Below, piece by piece: positions 11,801 to 22,958 of a stretch of 64,000 nucleotides of DNA. The DNA is from Ceratopteris richardii (taxonomy: Eukaryota > Streptophyta > Polypodiopsida > Polypodiales > Pteridaceae). Position numbers and translations under genes: made by a program. Numbering within the stretch: position 1 is the first letter of the stretch; each line of letters begins with the position of its first letter. A model generated the notes under the pieces. That model searched no databases. It saw nothing but the letters and a program-made list of their open reading frames with translations, and was not told the origin of the DNA. The DNA is taken from NCBI GenBank assembly GCA_020310875.1, contig CM035437.1, positions 44,019,214 to 44,083,213 of the forward strand, read 5' to 3'.

Positions 11801-12972
11801 TAGATGAAGTTTACATGGAACAACGTGAAGGGTTTGAAAGTTCCAGTTACCCAGATCATGTTTGCAGATTAAGAAGAGCTCTCTATGGATTGAAGCAAGC
11901 TCCAAGAGCTTGGAATTACAGACTTGTGAAGTATCTCAATGACCTTGGATACCAAAGTTCGAAGGCTGATGCAAGTCTTCTCGTTAAGAGAACAGATGAA
12001 GGTATGATCTACATTTGTATTTATGTAGATGACATAATAATCACAGGAACCTCAGATGAAGGAATGAAAGAGGTAAAGAGACTGCTTGAAAAAGAGTTCA
12101 AGATCAGTGATCTAGGAAAATTATCATATTTTCTTGGAATGGAAGTTACATATACAGATCATGGTGTATATGTTTCACAAGAAAGGTATCTCCTAAACTT
12201 ACTGAAGAAGTTTAACATGGAGAATTGCAGAGAAGCTTCAACACCGCTTGAAGTAAATCATAAACTCAGCAAATATGGTGGTGTAGAGTTTAAAGATATG
12301 AGGAAGTATCAGTCGTTAGTGGGAAGCTTGATTTATGCTATGCTAACAAGACCGGATCTCAATTATGCAGTGGGAGTTCTCTCACAGTTTATGCATTGTC
12401 CAAAGGATCAACATTGGGTTGCAGGACAAAGAGTTCTTAGATATATCAAAAGAACCATAAAGGAAGGATTATATTATCCTTATACGTCAGATATAAAGTT
12501 GAGAGCATACAGTGACTCAGACTGGGCAGGAAATCAAGATGACAGAAGGTCAACACATGGGTATATGATATACCTAGGAGATAAGCTTGTAAGTTGGTGT
12601 TCAAAGAAGCAACACACAGTGGCTTTATCGTCAATAGAAGCGAAATATAAGGGACTTGTGGAAGCAGCTAAAGAAGTGATATGGATGTAGACCTTGTTCA
12701 AAAGCATGGGTATTGATCAAGGTATACCTATCATACATGGAGATAATATGAGCTCGTTGTATCTTGCAGCAAATCCAGTATTTCATGCAAGAACAAAACA
12801 CATAGAGATTTAATATCATTTCCTGAGGGAAAAGGTAATGGAGAAGGAGATTGAATTAGTATTCACTTCTACAAAAGATCAGATTGCAGATATTCTGACA
12901 AAGAGCTTGGATGGAGTAAAGACAAGCAGATTCAAAGAAATGGTAGGTATAAAAGAAAAGAAGAATATATGA
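8818..12972 (+). pseudogene. Copia 1 gag-pol polyprotein (two nonsense codons near the end)
   Basis: Single frame from the ATG at 8818, with 1,290 codons to a TAG at 12688, continuing in frame to a TAA at 12811 and a natural end at 12970-12972. In order: gag with canonical CX2CX4HX4C knuckle (CWICGLSNHLAHDC, near residue 260); protease Asp-Ser-Gly near residue 358; integrase HHCC from residue about 490, with first Asp in HTDVWGP, second in RSDGG and Glu in NGVAE with 35 residues between the last two; RT with YKARLVVKGY (about 936) and YVDD (about 1069); RNase H with YSDSDWAG (about 1231). A few residues normally preceding the second integrase Asp look deleted (TGQRSDGG). The first stop removes the end of RNase H. 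Confidence 0.96.
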
Positions 12973-12999
12973 AAGATCAGAGAATGCAAATTAGTGATT

Positions 13000-13009
13000 G
13001 AGGGGGAGC
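13000..13009 (+). promoter_or_regulatory. Copia 1 polypurine tract
   Basis: gagggggagc directly precedes the 3' LTR start. It primes plus-strand DNA synthesis in LTR elements. Confidence 0.85.
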
Positions 13010-14201
13010 TGTTGAAGAATCACTCATAAATTTGACATACAGACAGACATACTGATGAAGAAAGACAAAGAGAAGCAGAAACAAAACATTCAGAAAATCA
13101 AGCCTTAGTGAAGCGACAAATTCACGCCTGTAATATACGGTGTAGAAACTTCCAGAATTACGAGTTTGAATCTCGGATCAAAATGTATATAAGAGAGAGC
13201 ATAGAACCGGAATAAATAGGTGAGAATAGGTGAGGTGAGAAGAGAAGAGTCTGTAAGAGACAAGGATAATGATATAGAAGATGCCAGAGATCGCATATGT
13301 AGAGATGAATAATAGAACCTGAACTGTCGGGTATTCATCTGAGAGAGATGGTAAGTACTCAGAGTAGGAGAGTTTTCCATAGCTATGAGCAAAGTGACGC
13401 CAAGCTATTTTGTACACATCTTCTCAAATAGAAAACACATGTTCATGTGGAAGATTGAGCACATTCTTCGTATGTGAGGAAATCTGAGTAATTTCATGTT
13501 ACTGTGAAAGTTAGTTAACAGTTACAGTTTTTCTCAGTAAACATTTTCCGGTACTTCTGAGAGTTAGATCTCATAACACAGTGTAAATTTTTTCATGAGT
13601 GATAGCTCGTCTTGAAGCTAGGAGTCTCAACTATAAACTGATCAAAAGAGTTTTGTGAAACGGGACATATACACAGTACAAAGTCTAACCGAAAAAGGCA
13701 TCCTGAATTGGTGAAGTTTTTTCTTAAACTTCAGAAAGAGTTCAATTATTGAAGGAAGCTCAGGTATTACTTCCTTACTTCATCAACAATCATTTGAAGT
13801 AATCACAAACACAATTGCAGTTGATTCCGGTAAGATTTCGGTAAGATTATGGTGACATTCCGGTAACAGTCCAGTGAAGTTCCGGTGACATTTCAGTAAG
13901 TTCAAAACATAGTTTTGGCATAGTTAAGTAACGGAAAGATTATCAAACTGTAAGCAAACATAGTAGTGTAAAGTTTGAAGTAAATCAGTCCAGAATTAAA
14001 GGTTGAAGGAAACGTGAAGCTTTCTATAAAGTGAGTTTTCAGTTTTCACTAAATACAGTTATAAAGTTTTCAGTTTCAGAAGGTTGCTAAGCTACTGATG
14101 ATTATAGAGGTGTTGTAATATCACTCTAGCTTAGTTCTAGTCGAGACGTGGCAATTTTCTGTAGTCTTGTTAGTGAACAAGCTTTTGTCACGACATCAAC
14201 A
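13010..14201 (+). repeat. Copia element 1 3' LTR
   Basis: Partner of 7388-8586. Starts tgttgaagaatcactcat, ends catcaaca, and is followed by the TSD gttct at 14202-14206. Confidence 0.96.
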
Positions 14202-14206
14202 GTTCT
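14202..14206. repeat. TSD (gttct) right of copia element 1
   Basis: Second copy of the target duplication. Gypsy A gag sequence resumes at once beyond it. Confidence 0.95.
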
Positions 14207-14264
14207 GTCTCTCTGCTTGTTTATTGTGTGGGCATCCTGAGCCGTGTGGTTCGTGTATCCTCTC

Positions 14265-16006
14265 TCAATCATAGTATTGGCCATTAGGGTTTGCTTGTGG
14301 TTGTGTTGCATTGGGACACACATTTGCCATATGATCACCACCACAAGTGTAACAACGCTTGTTCGTTGTTAACCTAGGCATCTGTTTACTATAAACTCCT
14401 AGTTTCTGGGCCACTTTTTCTGCTAGGTCTTCTATCGAGCTAGACAGCTTTGAAGATGCTAGAGATGAACAGTCTGAATCTTTATAGACCTTTGGGAGTT
14501 CCAACTCATCTCCCAGGTTGTCCTCAATGTCTATACAAATTCTTTCGCATTGCTCTAATGTTCTGGGTTCCTTCAAGTACACATAGGAGCGTAGTTTAGA
14601 GCTCAAGAGGCCGTCTAAAAACAAAGACACTTGCTTGGCATGTGAGGGTAACTCTTGCATTGGACATCTTTCAACATATTGTCTAAACCTACGTCCTGCC
14701 AGTCTAATTGTTTCTTGAGGGGTCTGTTTGAAACTATGAAACAACGAAGACGTGTCATGTCTGGTTCCACTTTTAGAGAATTCCATGATGACTGACTCTA
14801 AAAAGTGATGGATATCTCTAAATTTCCTTTGTTGCAATGGTTGAAACCAAGTTAAAGCGGTATTCTTTAACGTTACTCCAAATGCATTGTATTGTGTGAA
14901 CATATCTTCTACTTGCTCTGCTCGTAGCACTTGCTTAAATTCTGCAACATGATCATAGGGATCTCTTGTCCCATCAAAGTAGTTTTTCATGGATTTTACT
15001 AATTGAGTGGGTCTTAATATTCTTGCGTGTTCACGTGGTCTAGGTAGAGGAAAATCATCTCTACCACCTAATATTCTAGGTTCTCTTTGTCTATCCACTC
15101 TGTCCGTGTCTATGGTGGTTCTATCTCTCCCTATGGGATGATTGAAATTTACTTCAGGTCTCTCTTTGAGTGCCATGGGATGAGGATGTTCTTGCCCCTT
15201 GTTGGCTCGCGTTTACGTTTGTTCGAGATGGAGGGAATGCCAACTCACCTCTCCATGTGTAGGTATGTCTTGTGTGGTCTGGTACCACAAATACTCTTTC
15301 TGAAGTTTCATCCAGGTATACAAACTTTCTGGGTGTATCTAGGTCTTTGAACTCGTAAATCATGATGGAGCCTACCTCACTAGGTTGTTCCGTTCTGTAC
15401 CTTCAAAATGCTTCGTTTGTCTCTTTGTTTACGAATAATTCTATGCTTCTATTGTCCTGAGGGATCCACTCTGGGATTAGTACTCTTGTCAGTACAGATT
15501 TCCCTCTAGGTGTCCTACGTTCTTCTAATGGTTCTTTTCCTTGGGCTCTCACTTCCGTCTCTAACTGAATTACGCCAAACTCATTGGTATTATTTGGCTG
15601 AGTACTTACGATGTACATCGTTCCTTCTTTGTCTATGTATGCGTCTCTCTCAAATTTCACCACTAGACGTTCCAGTCCAATGGGTTGATCAGGGTTGTGC
15701 ATTTGCACCACGTCTTCGCAAACCATCCTCATAGATGCGAGCACCTAAGCAGTTGGTTCGAAGAAATTCTAATTGAGTTCTATAAGGTCCTTCTGGTTTT
15801 TCCAAATATGCTACGTTTGACCCTCCTTCTGGCCTTTCCATGCTAAAAGCCATTTCAAATTCACTCGTGTCTGAGCTCAACTCGTAGGGATAACTATTAT
15901 TCAGCTGTTGTGCCCACGAACGTGCAGTAGTTCCTATGCTTACTTCTGATGATTTAAGGCTTCGTTGGTCTGACTTACCTATATGCTTGCCTGATCTAAG
16001 GTTCAT
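14265..16006 (-). pseudogene. Element A: gag N-terminal and capsid part
   Basis: Starts at ATG 16006 (MNLRSGKHIGK), matching the ATG at 36480 in element B. The frame then breaks twice (segments 16006-15689, 15744-15403/15363-15154, 15176-14265). The last segment carries the Retrotrans_gag-like capsid region (KSMKNYFDGTRDPYDH ... RRFRQYVERCPM) and ends with a first zinc knuckle CYTCGGDHMANVC, again with CX2CX3HX4C spacing. Gag assembles the virus-like particle in the cytoplasm. The copia insertion separates it from the remaining two knuckles at 6690-6840. Confidence 0.9.
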
Positions 16007-16669
16007 GAATTTACTTCACATCACTCTCTGATTGTCAATGATTCTTTGTTCTTTATTGCTAGTTTCTTTTTAAATGTCTTTAAGTTTTTGTCTTGTCTCA
16101 ATGTATACGTCAGGAATCAACTTTCTATGGTACTCTTGAGTTCTCGTTCCGTCAGACTTTAATTCTTTCCTTTGGGTTTTCGTATCACACACCTTTACTT
16201 TAGTCTTGGATTTAAAAATTTAATCTCTTGAACTTGATCGTTCCTATCATCGCTAGTAATTGACTGAGGGGGGTTGAGTATTCTTCCAACCTCAAGTCAG
16301 CTGCTTTGAGTGCTATGATGCCCAAGAAGTCGCACTTCCCAAGCTTTGTGTTCTTCACTGCCTTGCTTTGATTGCCTGTGATTGCCCTTGCTAGACCTGT
16401 AAAGATTCAATATTAGACCGATTCTCAATTGGAAGACCAAGTACTTGAATATATACACTTTTAAAGGTCCCTTCCCTTTTGCCCAAAATTTCAATGCCCC
16501 CTGGCTTTCTAGTCCCGAAGATATGACCGTTTAGGCCCTCGGGGGTAAAAACTCACAAACAGGTTTTTCTTCAAATAGGAGCAAAGGGGTCTCCTATGAG
16601 TGCAATCGCAAAAAAAATTTCAAGAAATAGCCCCAAATTTTCCCAAAAAATCAAACCCTAAAAATTGCG

Positions 16670-17345
16670 TTTGGGGTGGACAATCGCGATGGTCTGGAAC
16701 AATCGCGATGCTCTGGGACTGTCGCGATGGCTCATGTGAATCGTCATGATGGCGTGGCACAATCGTGATGGTCCGAAGGCACGAACTGTCGTGATGGTCT
16801 GAAGTGAACAATCGCGATGCTGCAAATGAACCGTCGCGATGGTCTAATCGATGAGCAATCACGATGGCATCGGTCAATGGTCAACGCGACAATCGCGATG
16901 GCATGAGCCCGTCACGATGGTCACGAGGCACGATGGCTTGAGCCAATCACGATGGTTCGAATTTTGAGGTGTCGCGATGGTCTGAGGGTATCGTCACGAT
17001 GGTCTAGCTTGCCACGTGGCAGCATCGACGCGATGACATGAGCCAATCGTGATGGTGTGGGGTCGACGGGATCCTCGTGATGGTCAAGGACCGTCGTGAT
17101 GGTTCAAGTGAACCGTCGTGATGGCGTGAGACCGTCGCGATGGTCCAGCGGAACCGTCGCGATGGCGTGAGCCAATCGTGATGGTGTGAGACAATCGCGA
17201 TAGCGTGAGCCAATCGCAATGGTCCACCAAAATGCAAATTTTTGAAATGCAAGTATGGATTCCTATATGCGCAAGGATGCTCTACAGTGTGATGAACTCA
17301 CTTACCTCAAATTCTGAACTTGGCAGACCATCGCGATGGTCTGAC
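16670..17345 (-). repeat. Element A leader: degenerate TCGCGATGG repeat array
   Basis: Between PBS and gag, about 0.67 kb is built of short irregular units with a tcgcgatggt/c core spaced about 20-40 bases apart. About a dozen copies keep tcgcgat. A similar number read tcgtgat or tcacgat, the expected products of CpG deamination. One copy at 17324-17343 is a perfect 20-bp palindrome. Element B has an analogous array in its own leader (about 35020-35600). I see no convincing coding potential. Confidence 0.85.
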
Positions 17346-17461
17346 ACAGTCGGCATTTTCTGACAGAAAGTGAATTTCTTACCTTTTTGCAGCTTTTCTA
17401 ATGCTCTGGAGCACTGTACCTGCAATAAAACTCAAAAACACAAAAGCACATACAAGCACAA

Positions 17462-17575
<114 letters not shown>

Positions 17576-17788
17576 GCACAAATGAGGGGAAATTAGGAGA
17601 ATGGGTGGATATGGTGAATCTTTTTATTTTTTCGAAGTGGAAGAAGATGATGCGGTGGTGAAGGAGGAGTGTAGAGGAGATGAAAAACACTAAAAACTAA
17701 TTAAAAACAACAACAAAAACTGAAATTTTTACCTTCCAATGCGACTTCTTGCTATACTCTTACCATCACACATTCGTCCTAGACTCGA

Positions 17789-17806
17789 TCCCCAGCAACG
17801 GCGCCA
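17789..17806 (-). promoter_or_regulatory. Element A primer binding site
   Basis: On the minus strand reads tggcgccgttgctgggga, the form used by plant Athila/Tat-type gypsy elements (Asp or Arg tRNA 3' end). It lies 7 bases inside the LTR edge at 17814. Element B has the same site with gccg preceded by tggt. Confidence 0.9.
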
Positions 17807-17813
17807 AATTTGG

Positions 17814-18486
17814 TGTTGGTCTAGCACAATGGTGAGAACCATGTTAAGAAGCTCCACCTCCTTAATGTCAATTTGCAGAAGAGATAGGAGTGATATGAAG
17901 ATCGTGAACGTGAGATGAAGTGAGAGTGATGGTGAGAAGCATAGAGATGCACACACACACATACACACACACAAAGAAGAGACAAGCAAGACACAATGGA
18001 AGGTAGGAAATCAACTCTATTACTCAAGAACACTCTTACAACTCAAAATAGCTCTAAGCTCTTCTCTACTCACACAAGCTCTCACTAAGTAAACCCAAAA
18101 ATGAGCTCTCTAGCTCTTTTTATAGATTCTATACTAGTTTTGACCGGTTTCACATCAAGTGACCGGCATAGTTAAAAAATAGGTTCTATGTGCTATTTGA
18201 AAGGGTAAACGGTATCTAAAAATAGCCAAATTTGGTAGGCTCGTTCTACCTAAGCTCCTCAAGCTTGAGGACTCCTCGGCTTGCACAAAATGGAGCTAAA
18301 ATTTACTAAAAGGGTTTTTCTATGTTACATATGTTACAATAGTGATGAAAATCACTGTTGGAGATTTTTCAAAAGTATTTTAAAACATATTTTTTTGAAA
18401 AAATGATCCGACTAGCTCCCGGCTACTTCGTTGTGCTCCGTCTTCACATGCTTCTGCGTCTTCTATGCCTCTGGCTACTACCAACA
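17814..18486 (-). repeat. Element A 5' LTR (673 bp)
   Basis: On the minus strand it begins TGTTGGTAGTAGCC at 18486 and ends ...AGACCAACA at 17814, followed by the PBS. It shares blocks with element B's LTR: gtgattttcatcact, agctccattttgtgcaagcc, gagcttgaggagctt, and gacattaa(a)ggaggtg near the 3' end. A TATA-like tctataaaaag lies near 18115-18125. The base run gtagg after 18486 should recur beyond the left edge of the window as the TSD. The right edge lies inside LARD-1 gag. Confidence 0.88.
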
Positions 18487-18926
18487 GTAGGAAAAATGGA
18501 AGGAGAGCTAAAAGCGATGTTGGACAGGTTAAAGGCGTTCGGAACAGAGTTAGAAGGGATGAAGAATGAGTTGTCGAAGAAGGTGGAGGACCTAGATGTA
18601 GATAATATGAGTAGGATTTGGGAGGAAAGATCAATTAGAGAGGAAGTTGAGAAGTTGACTGCTCGAGTTGAGAAGAAGGGGGATGTTCCCCAAGGATCCG
18701 AAAAAAGGATGAGAGAGTTAGATGAAGAAATGGAGCAAATATGGAATCGATTTTGAAGCATCGACTCTGACCTATTCCAATATCAGAGTGATATTGAGCA
18801 CAACAAACAAGGATTAAGAGACCAAGTGGTGAGGCTTGAGGCACTAAGAGGTACAACGGTTAATGGTAGTTTTTAAGGTCATTTATCAAGTCAGGTGGAA
18901 TCTCTACGAGGCAAGGGTTGGAGGTG
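18487..18926 (+). pseudogene. LARD-1 gag-like protein, C-terminal coiled-coil remnant
   Basis: Read in frame from 18496, it matches the end of LARD-2's gag-like ORF: ELKAMLDRLKAFGTELE, SKKVEDLDVDNMSRIWEE and the shared end RGKGWR before TGA at 18924-18926. It has in-frame stops at 18754 (TGA) and near 18873 (TAA) and lacks about 15 residues present in LARD-2. The heptad-like Leu/Glu/Lys pattern predicts a coiled coil. The upstream methionine at 18358 belongs to the gypsy A LTR and is not a real start. Confidence 0.75.
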
Positions 18927-20586
18927 AAAGAGGAGTCGATGAGGTGATGGATGTTGGTGAGAATGGCTTGGTTCTGATTATGGTTTGCTTTGTGGGATTG
19001 CAAATCAGAGATGTGAGGACGGGTGGACCAAGTCTGTTGTACGCTTAGGACTGAAGTGGCATTTTTCGAGGTTTTTAGGTCAACAAGGTAGTTAGTGTGT
19101 GCGGGTTTCGAGAGGAAAAGTTTACCATGGCATTAGTGACCAGATTTTGGCTTGAGTAGCGACAGAGAGGAGAGGTGTTTCATCGGGATGTCCACAGGGA
19201 GTTTATATGTGTGTGTCGTGATGGGGATGGTTGGGAAAAGATCCCTTCTTTTGTCTCCTAATTCTCGAGATGCGGGAATGAAAAAAAAGGAAAAAATTAT
19301 ATGTTTATATATGTTTTCATATGGCTACATGCCTATGTGGGCCGATAGGTGGGTGGACCCACTTTGGTCGGGTGGTCAAAGCCACGAACCGACGTCGGTT
19401 TTGCATAGGGCTAGCTTTCTGTGTGTCGCGCACTACATTGGGTTGGTAGATGGGTGGAACAAACTCGATCGGGTGGTCGAGTCCACGAGTCGCATCCAGC
19501 TTCAGCGTAGGTCGGCCAGTGTGGGTAAATATGTGAAAAAAAATGGTGAAAAAAAGAAGAGAAAAATGTGAAAAAAAATATGAATGAGAAAAATTCCTTG
19601 CTCGAGGGGGGACAGAAGAGAGGTGAGAGAGCATGATGCTTGGATGGGTATGTGTATGTGTTGTGGGGATCTAGGAATGTGTGGACTCCTGAGAATCGAA
19701 GCTTAAGCTTTGCTAGGGTTTTGGTTGCAACATGTCGGTGGAAGACTTGGACTTGAAGGATCCAATCGTGCTAGATACCTTCTTTGTCTGCAAACCTTCG
19801 GGAAGTGTTCAATTTGGCTCTTAGGTGGTGCAACAACTTGTGAAGTCCGGAATTGTTTTGACGACGAGCAGTCTTGTCGAGGTGACTCGGCATTAGACTT
19901 GAGAGATCTTTGTCGTATATTCATCAAGTTAGAGAGGTGGGTTGGTGACCAAGCATAGGATCTGATTGATAAGCGAAAAAAAAAGCAAAGAGTCGATGAA
20001 AAGGAAAGGGGGTAGTGGAAACCCTAGGTAGAAGGGGAATGGAAAATCAGAGAGAGAACTCGGTTAGAAATGACAAAAAGGAATTAGGAAAGCGATAGTG
20101 AGGCCAAGAAGAATATCGAGAAGAAAAATTGGATGCAACTTTTACTTGTTTTTACATTGCATGTGAATGGAGAGGAATGATGAGAGAGGGAATGTGGACA
20201 AGCTTCTGCTTGTATGCATATGGGTTGTGACGAGCTTCCATGTGTGAAGAGGATGTGTGATGTGATTTTTTGATGTGTGTTTGCTCTTTCCATTTTGGTT
20301 GTAGATGTTATTGTGATTCGATGAAGAAAGGTTCTAATGTTTTGATGAAGTTTGTAGACAGGTGGACATGGCAGTGAAGATGCGAGAAAATGAACAAAGT
20401 TAGTAAGTTAATTGATTATATTTTGGTACTAGTTAGATGGTTGGATGAGTATGATTGCAAGTGCTACATTGAGGAAGAAGAGAATTGGTATGCAAGGTAA
20501 AGATTTGTATTTGATTGAGTAATGATCCCATGTTGGATAACTTGAGTGCAGGTAGCATATCACTTGTCGAGGACGACTTCGCAAGC
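18927..20586 (+). other. LARD-1 non-coding body
   Basis: No plausible gene. About 19340-19560 matches LARD-2 27280-27480 inversely, including the block with ccgacgtcggtt and gatcgggtggtcgagtccacgagtcgcatc. 20500-20586 matches the start of LARD-2's interior (the gtcgaggacgactt block). Shared, strongly conserved non-coding sequence in two diverged copies suggests functional RNA or packaging sequence. Confidence 0.6.
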
Positions 20587-20601
20587 AAGAAGAGGGGAGT
20601 A
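20587..20601 (+). promoter_or_regulatory. LARD-1 polypurine tract
   Basis: aagaagaggggagta, identical to the LARD-2 PPT read on the minus strand at 26131-26145, directly followed by a TG LTR start. Confidence 0.8.
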
Positions 20602-21446
20602 TGTGACACAAAAGAGTTGCATTGATTTAAATGTACTAATGTGGTGTTTATAAAACATATAGTCTTTGGAAATGTGATCTTGTTCAGATACCCCGAAAAA
20701 TTATTGTGTTTGCATCTTTGGAGTGTACAATGTCAATATGGATAAGGTTTTGAGTGTATCATTGCAACATGAAAGTAGGTGTGTATATGGGTGTGCATGT
20801 GAGTATATGAGCGGATGTGTGTTGATTTTGATATATGTGTAAATGTCAACATAGACGAGATTGAGTGCATGCTTGCATAAGGAATGTGCATCCGAGGAAT
20901 GTGTGTTGATAATGTGTGTTGATAAATGTACAAGTGTGTTGATAATCTGCAAGGATTGATGGAGTTTTTGTATGATCTGTTATATGACAGAGATGGTGTG
21001 AAGACGAGAAAACAAATTGAAACCATGGAACGTGTCATTGATTATGTTTCATTTGGTTGAGTACTAACATCATAAAAATTTTATGTTTTTTTTTACAACA
21101 CATGGAGCTGTGTTTTCAGGACATGATAAAACATGCTATGATGTAGTCATAACTAGGAAACAAGGTTAATCTTGTCTGAAATCGACGGTGCACTTTATGA
21201 TGTTACACGCCTGAAGGATGTATGAAGCGATCATTTTTTATATAAGCCGATCGTTGTTGATGGGAACTCGTGGGCTAGACCGCTTGTAGACAAAGCCATA
21301 GAGCAAGAGAGTTGGTATGTGGTTTCTTAAATATTACTAGTGTTTTCTTTTCATGCACATGTTGAAGAAATCTTCTGACACTTCAAAAGAAAAGGGAAGA
21401 AAAGAAAAGAAAGGAAAAAATTCTTATGAAGAAGTAGAGATTATTT

Positions 21447-21464
21447 GGGGGGGGGGGGGGGGGG
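21447..21464. repeat. Poly-G tract (18 bases)
   Basis: Uninterrupted run of g. Likely polymorphic and prone to sequencing length error. Confidence 0.9.
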
Positions 21465-22497
21465 AATGTCGTACTCTGTCCCTCCCTCACTTGTGGGCCG
21501 GGTCGGCCTTCTCCCCATGCAAGGGAGGGGGCAGGCAGAGTTGGTTGGGGGGACAAAGCGAGATATCCCCATCGCCATTTTCTCCCAATCCTTGCCTCCT
21601 CTCTATTTGCTGCATTGGTGAGCTCCATCGTTGAGCATAATGGGCACCTCGACATGCACATTGCTCAGCTTATGCAATGCAAGACTCCACCGGAAGCTCT
21701 GATTCTCTCTCCCTTGCAAGTGGGTTTGGCCGTTTCAAGAAACGTGGTGTTGAAGACAAAGGTGTTGGAGATGGGTACTGGAACAAATGGAGAATTTCAT
21801 GAAGTTTCTCCTCTGAACACTGGAAATGTGCTCGTGTCTATGTCTTTTGACAGTGAGGAGAGATGGTCTCTAAGACCCAACTGAACCATTGATGTCTGTT
21901 GATTCGTACATTTGCGACGAAGAACACATGAAATTTAGTTGGGGGCTGACAGTATATTGAGACGACTTACCTTCATTTTCTATCCCGAAGTAATGAAGGG
22001 TTTCGATTCAGAGGTGGTTCCATGATAGAAGAGCACGGTGTTAGTACGATGGAACGATAGATGTCTTCAATTGTCCTTCATGAAGGATTGGATGTTATGG
22101 AGAGCTCCAAAGCTCCTATAACCCATTTGGGTCCTCTCATTGAGCTTCTGCCCAGCTTGATATCAGAGATGTTTAAAATGTTGAATGTGTGAGAGCTCAA
22201 TGTTGTTTCTTGTATCTACTCTTTGTTTCGTTGTTTGTCATCCGACACTAATGGGTGGAAGGAAATTTATTGTGAGAGGTGGGAAAATCCAATTCTAGGA
22301 GCATGCAAGCATGCAAATCCTGTGTTATCTAAAAAGTCAGGGAGGGATTTGTGCGTCGCTACAGAAGCTAGGAGCAAAGCTTTATTGGGTAAATATCAAA
22401 TAGACATGTTAAGTGGACATTAAAATGTTGTGCAATGCGCTCGCATACTTTCACATGAAAATGACTTGTGTGGTTGAAATTGTACTAAGGAAGTATT

Positions 22498-22929
22498 ATG
22501 CAATTACTGCTGATAGACAAGAACTGGTCAGACTCCTACGTGGATGATGTTTCATCAAATAAGGCTGATCATGATGGTGTTTCAACGAGAATGGAGACTT
22601 CTAAATGCAATATGCACATAGATACTGCTCTGATTGATGGAGATCTCCGTAATAGTGTTGTGGTGGAATCAGCAGAGAAGAAGATGTTTGAATCAGCTGG
22701 TGTCTTTGAAAAGGATGGATTGGGAGACAAGAAGTCTCTTCACCCTATGGATTTAGTTAGTAAAAATGAATCAAAAGTGGCCAGAAGCAATCCTAAAAAT
22801 GAGGTGATATCTGCAAGCAAGGGACAATGCTCTGATTGTAATCCTAGTCATGTAGATTTATTTAGTTTATTGCCTACAACAAATGCAGATGCAACCATAG
22901 TAATTGAAGGTAGGTGGGAAATGATGTAA
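22498..22929 (+). CDS. Hypothetical ORF, possible exon
   Basis: 143 codons from ATG. The composition is protein-like (acidic, Ser/Lys/Asp-rich, few strongly hydrophobic stretches) with a lone CSDCNPSH Cys pair. I recognise no domain. Near the end, attgaag|gtaggt resembles a 5' splice donor at about 22910, so this may be one exon of a host gene whose downstream intron received LARD-2 44 bp later. It could equally be chance open sequence in LARD-1 LTR material. Confidence 0.25.
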   Translation: MQLLLIDKNWSDSYVDDVSSNKADHDGVSTRMETSKCNMHIDTALIDGDLRNSVVVESAEKKMFESAGVFEKDGLGDKKSLHPMDLVSKNESKVARSNPKNEVISASKGQCSDCNPSHVDLFSLLPTTNADATIVIEGRWEMM

Positions 22930-22953
22930 ATGTTTTGATAATACAAACTTTAG

Positions 22954-22958
22954 TTTTT
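22954..22958. repeat. TSD (ttttt) left of LARD-2
   Basis: Five t directly before the LTR start tgtttaggttcc, repeated at 32687-32691. Low complexity makes this weaker than other TSDs here. Confidence 0.75.

Larger units (their letters stand above)
7388..14201 (+). mobile_element. Ty1/copia LTR retrotransposon 1, complete (6.8 kb)
   Basis: Complete nested element with LTRs at 7388-8586 and 13010-14201, ends TGTTGA...CAACA, a PBS matching initiator Met tRNA, one polyprotein reading frame, a PPT and a 5-bp TSD. By eye the LTRs are about 95% identical. Integrase precedes RT in the polyprotein, which defines Ty1/copia. It sits inside gag of gypsy element A and splits that gene. The reading frame is intact except for two nonsense codons near the RNase H end, so it is nearly but not fully coding-competent. 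Confidence 0.97.
18487..22953 (+). mobile_element. LARD-1: truncated non-autonomous LTR element (remnant)
   Basis: Plus-strand relative of LARD-2 (22959-32686). It keeps the C-terminal third of the gag-like gene (18487-18926), about 1.66 kb of non-coding body that matches LARD-2 27879-26146 in inverse orientation, a PPT (20587-20601) and LTR-like sequence after it. Its 5' portion was displaced by the insertion of gypsy A at 18486/18487. The right end of its LTR cannot be fixed, because LARD-2 is inserted at 22954-22958 and I have no second LTR copy to compare. Confidence 0.72.
20602..22953 (+). other. LARD-1 LTR-like sequence, possibly running into host sequence
   Basis: Begins tgtgacacaaaagag, weakly similar to the LARD-2 LTR start (tgttagcccacaaaatgg). 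Contains TG/TA-rich stretches at 20760-20950, an 18-base poly-G at 21447-21464 and several short ORFs without recognisable motifs. The LTR 3' edge is not defined. Confidence 0.45.

Noticed and set aside
18358..18486. N-terminus of the ORF running into the LARD-1 gag remnant
   Set aside because: This part is gypsy A LTR sequence. The fusion is an accident of insertion at 18486/18487.
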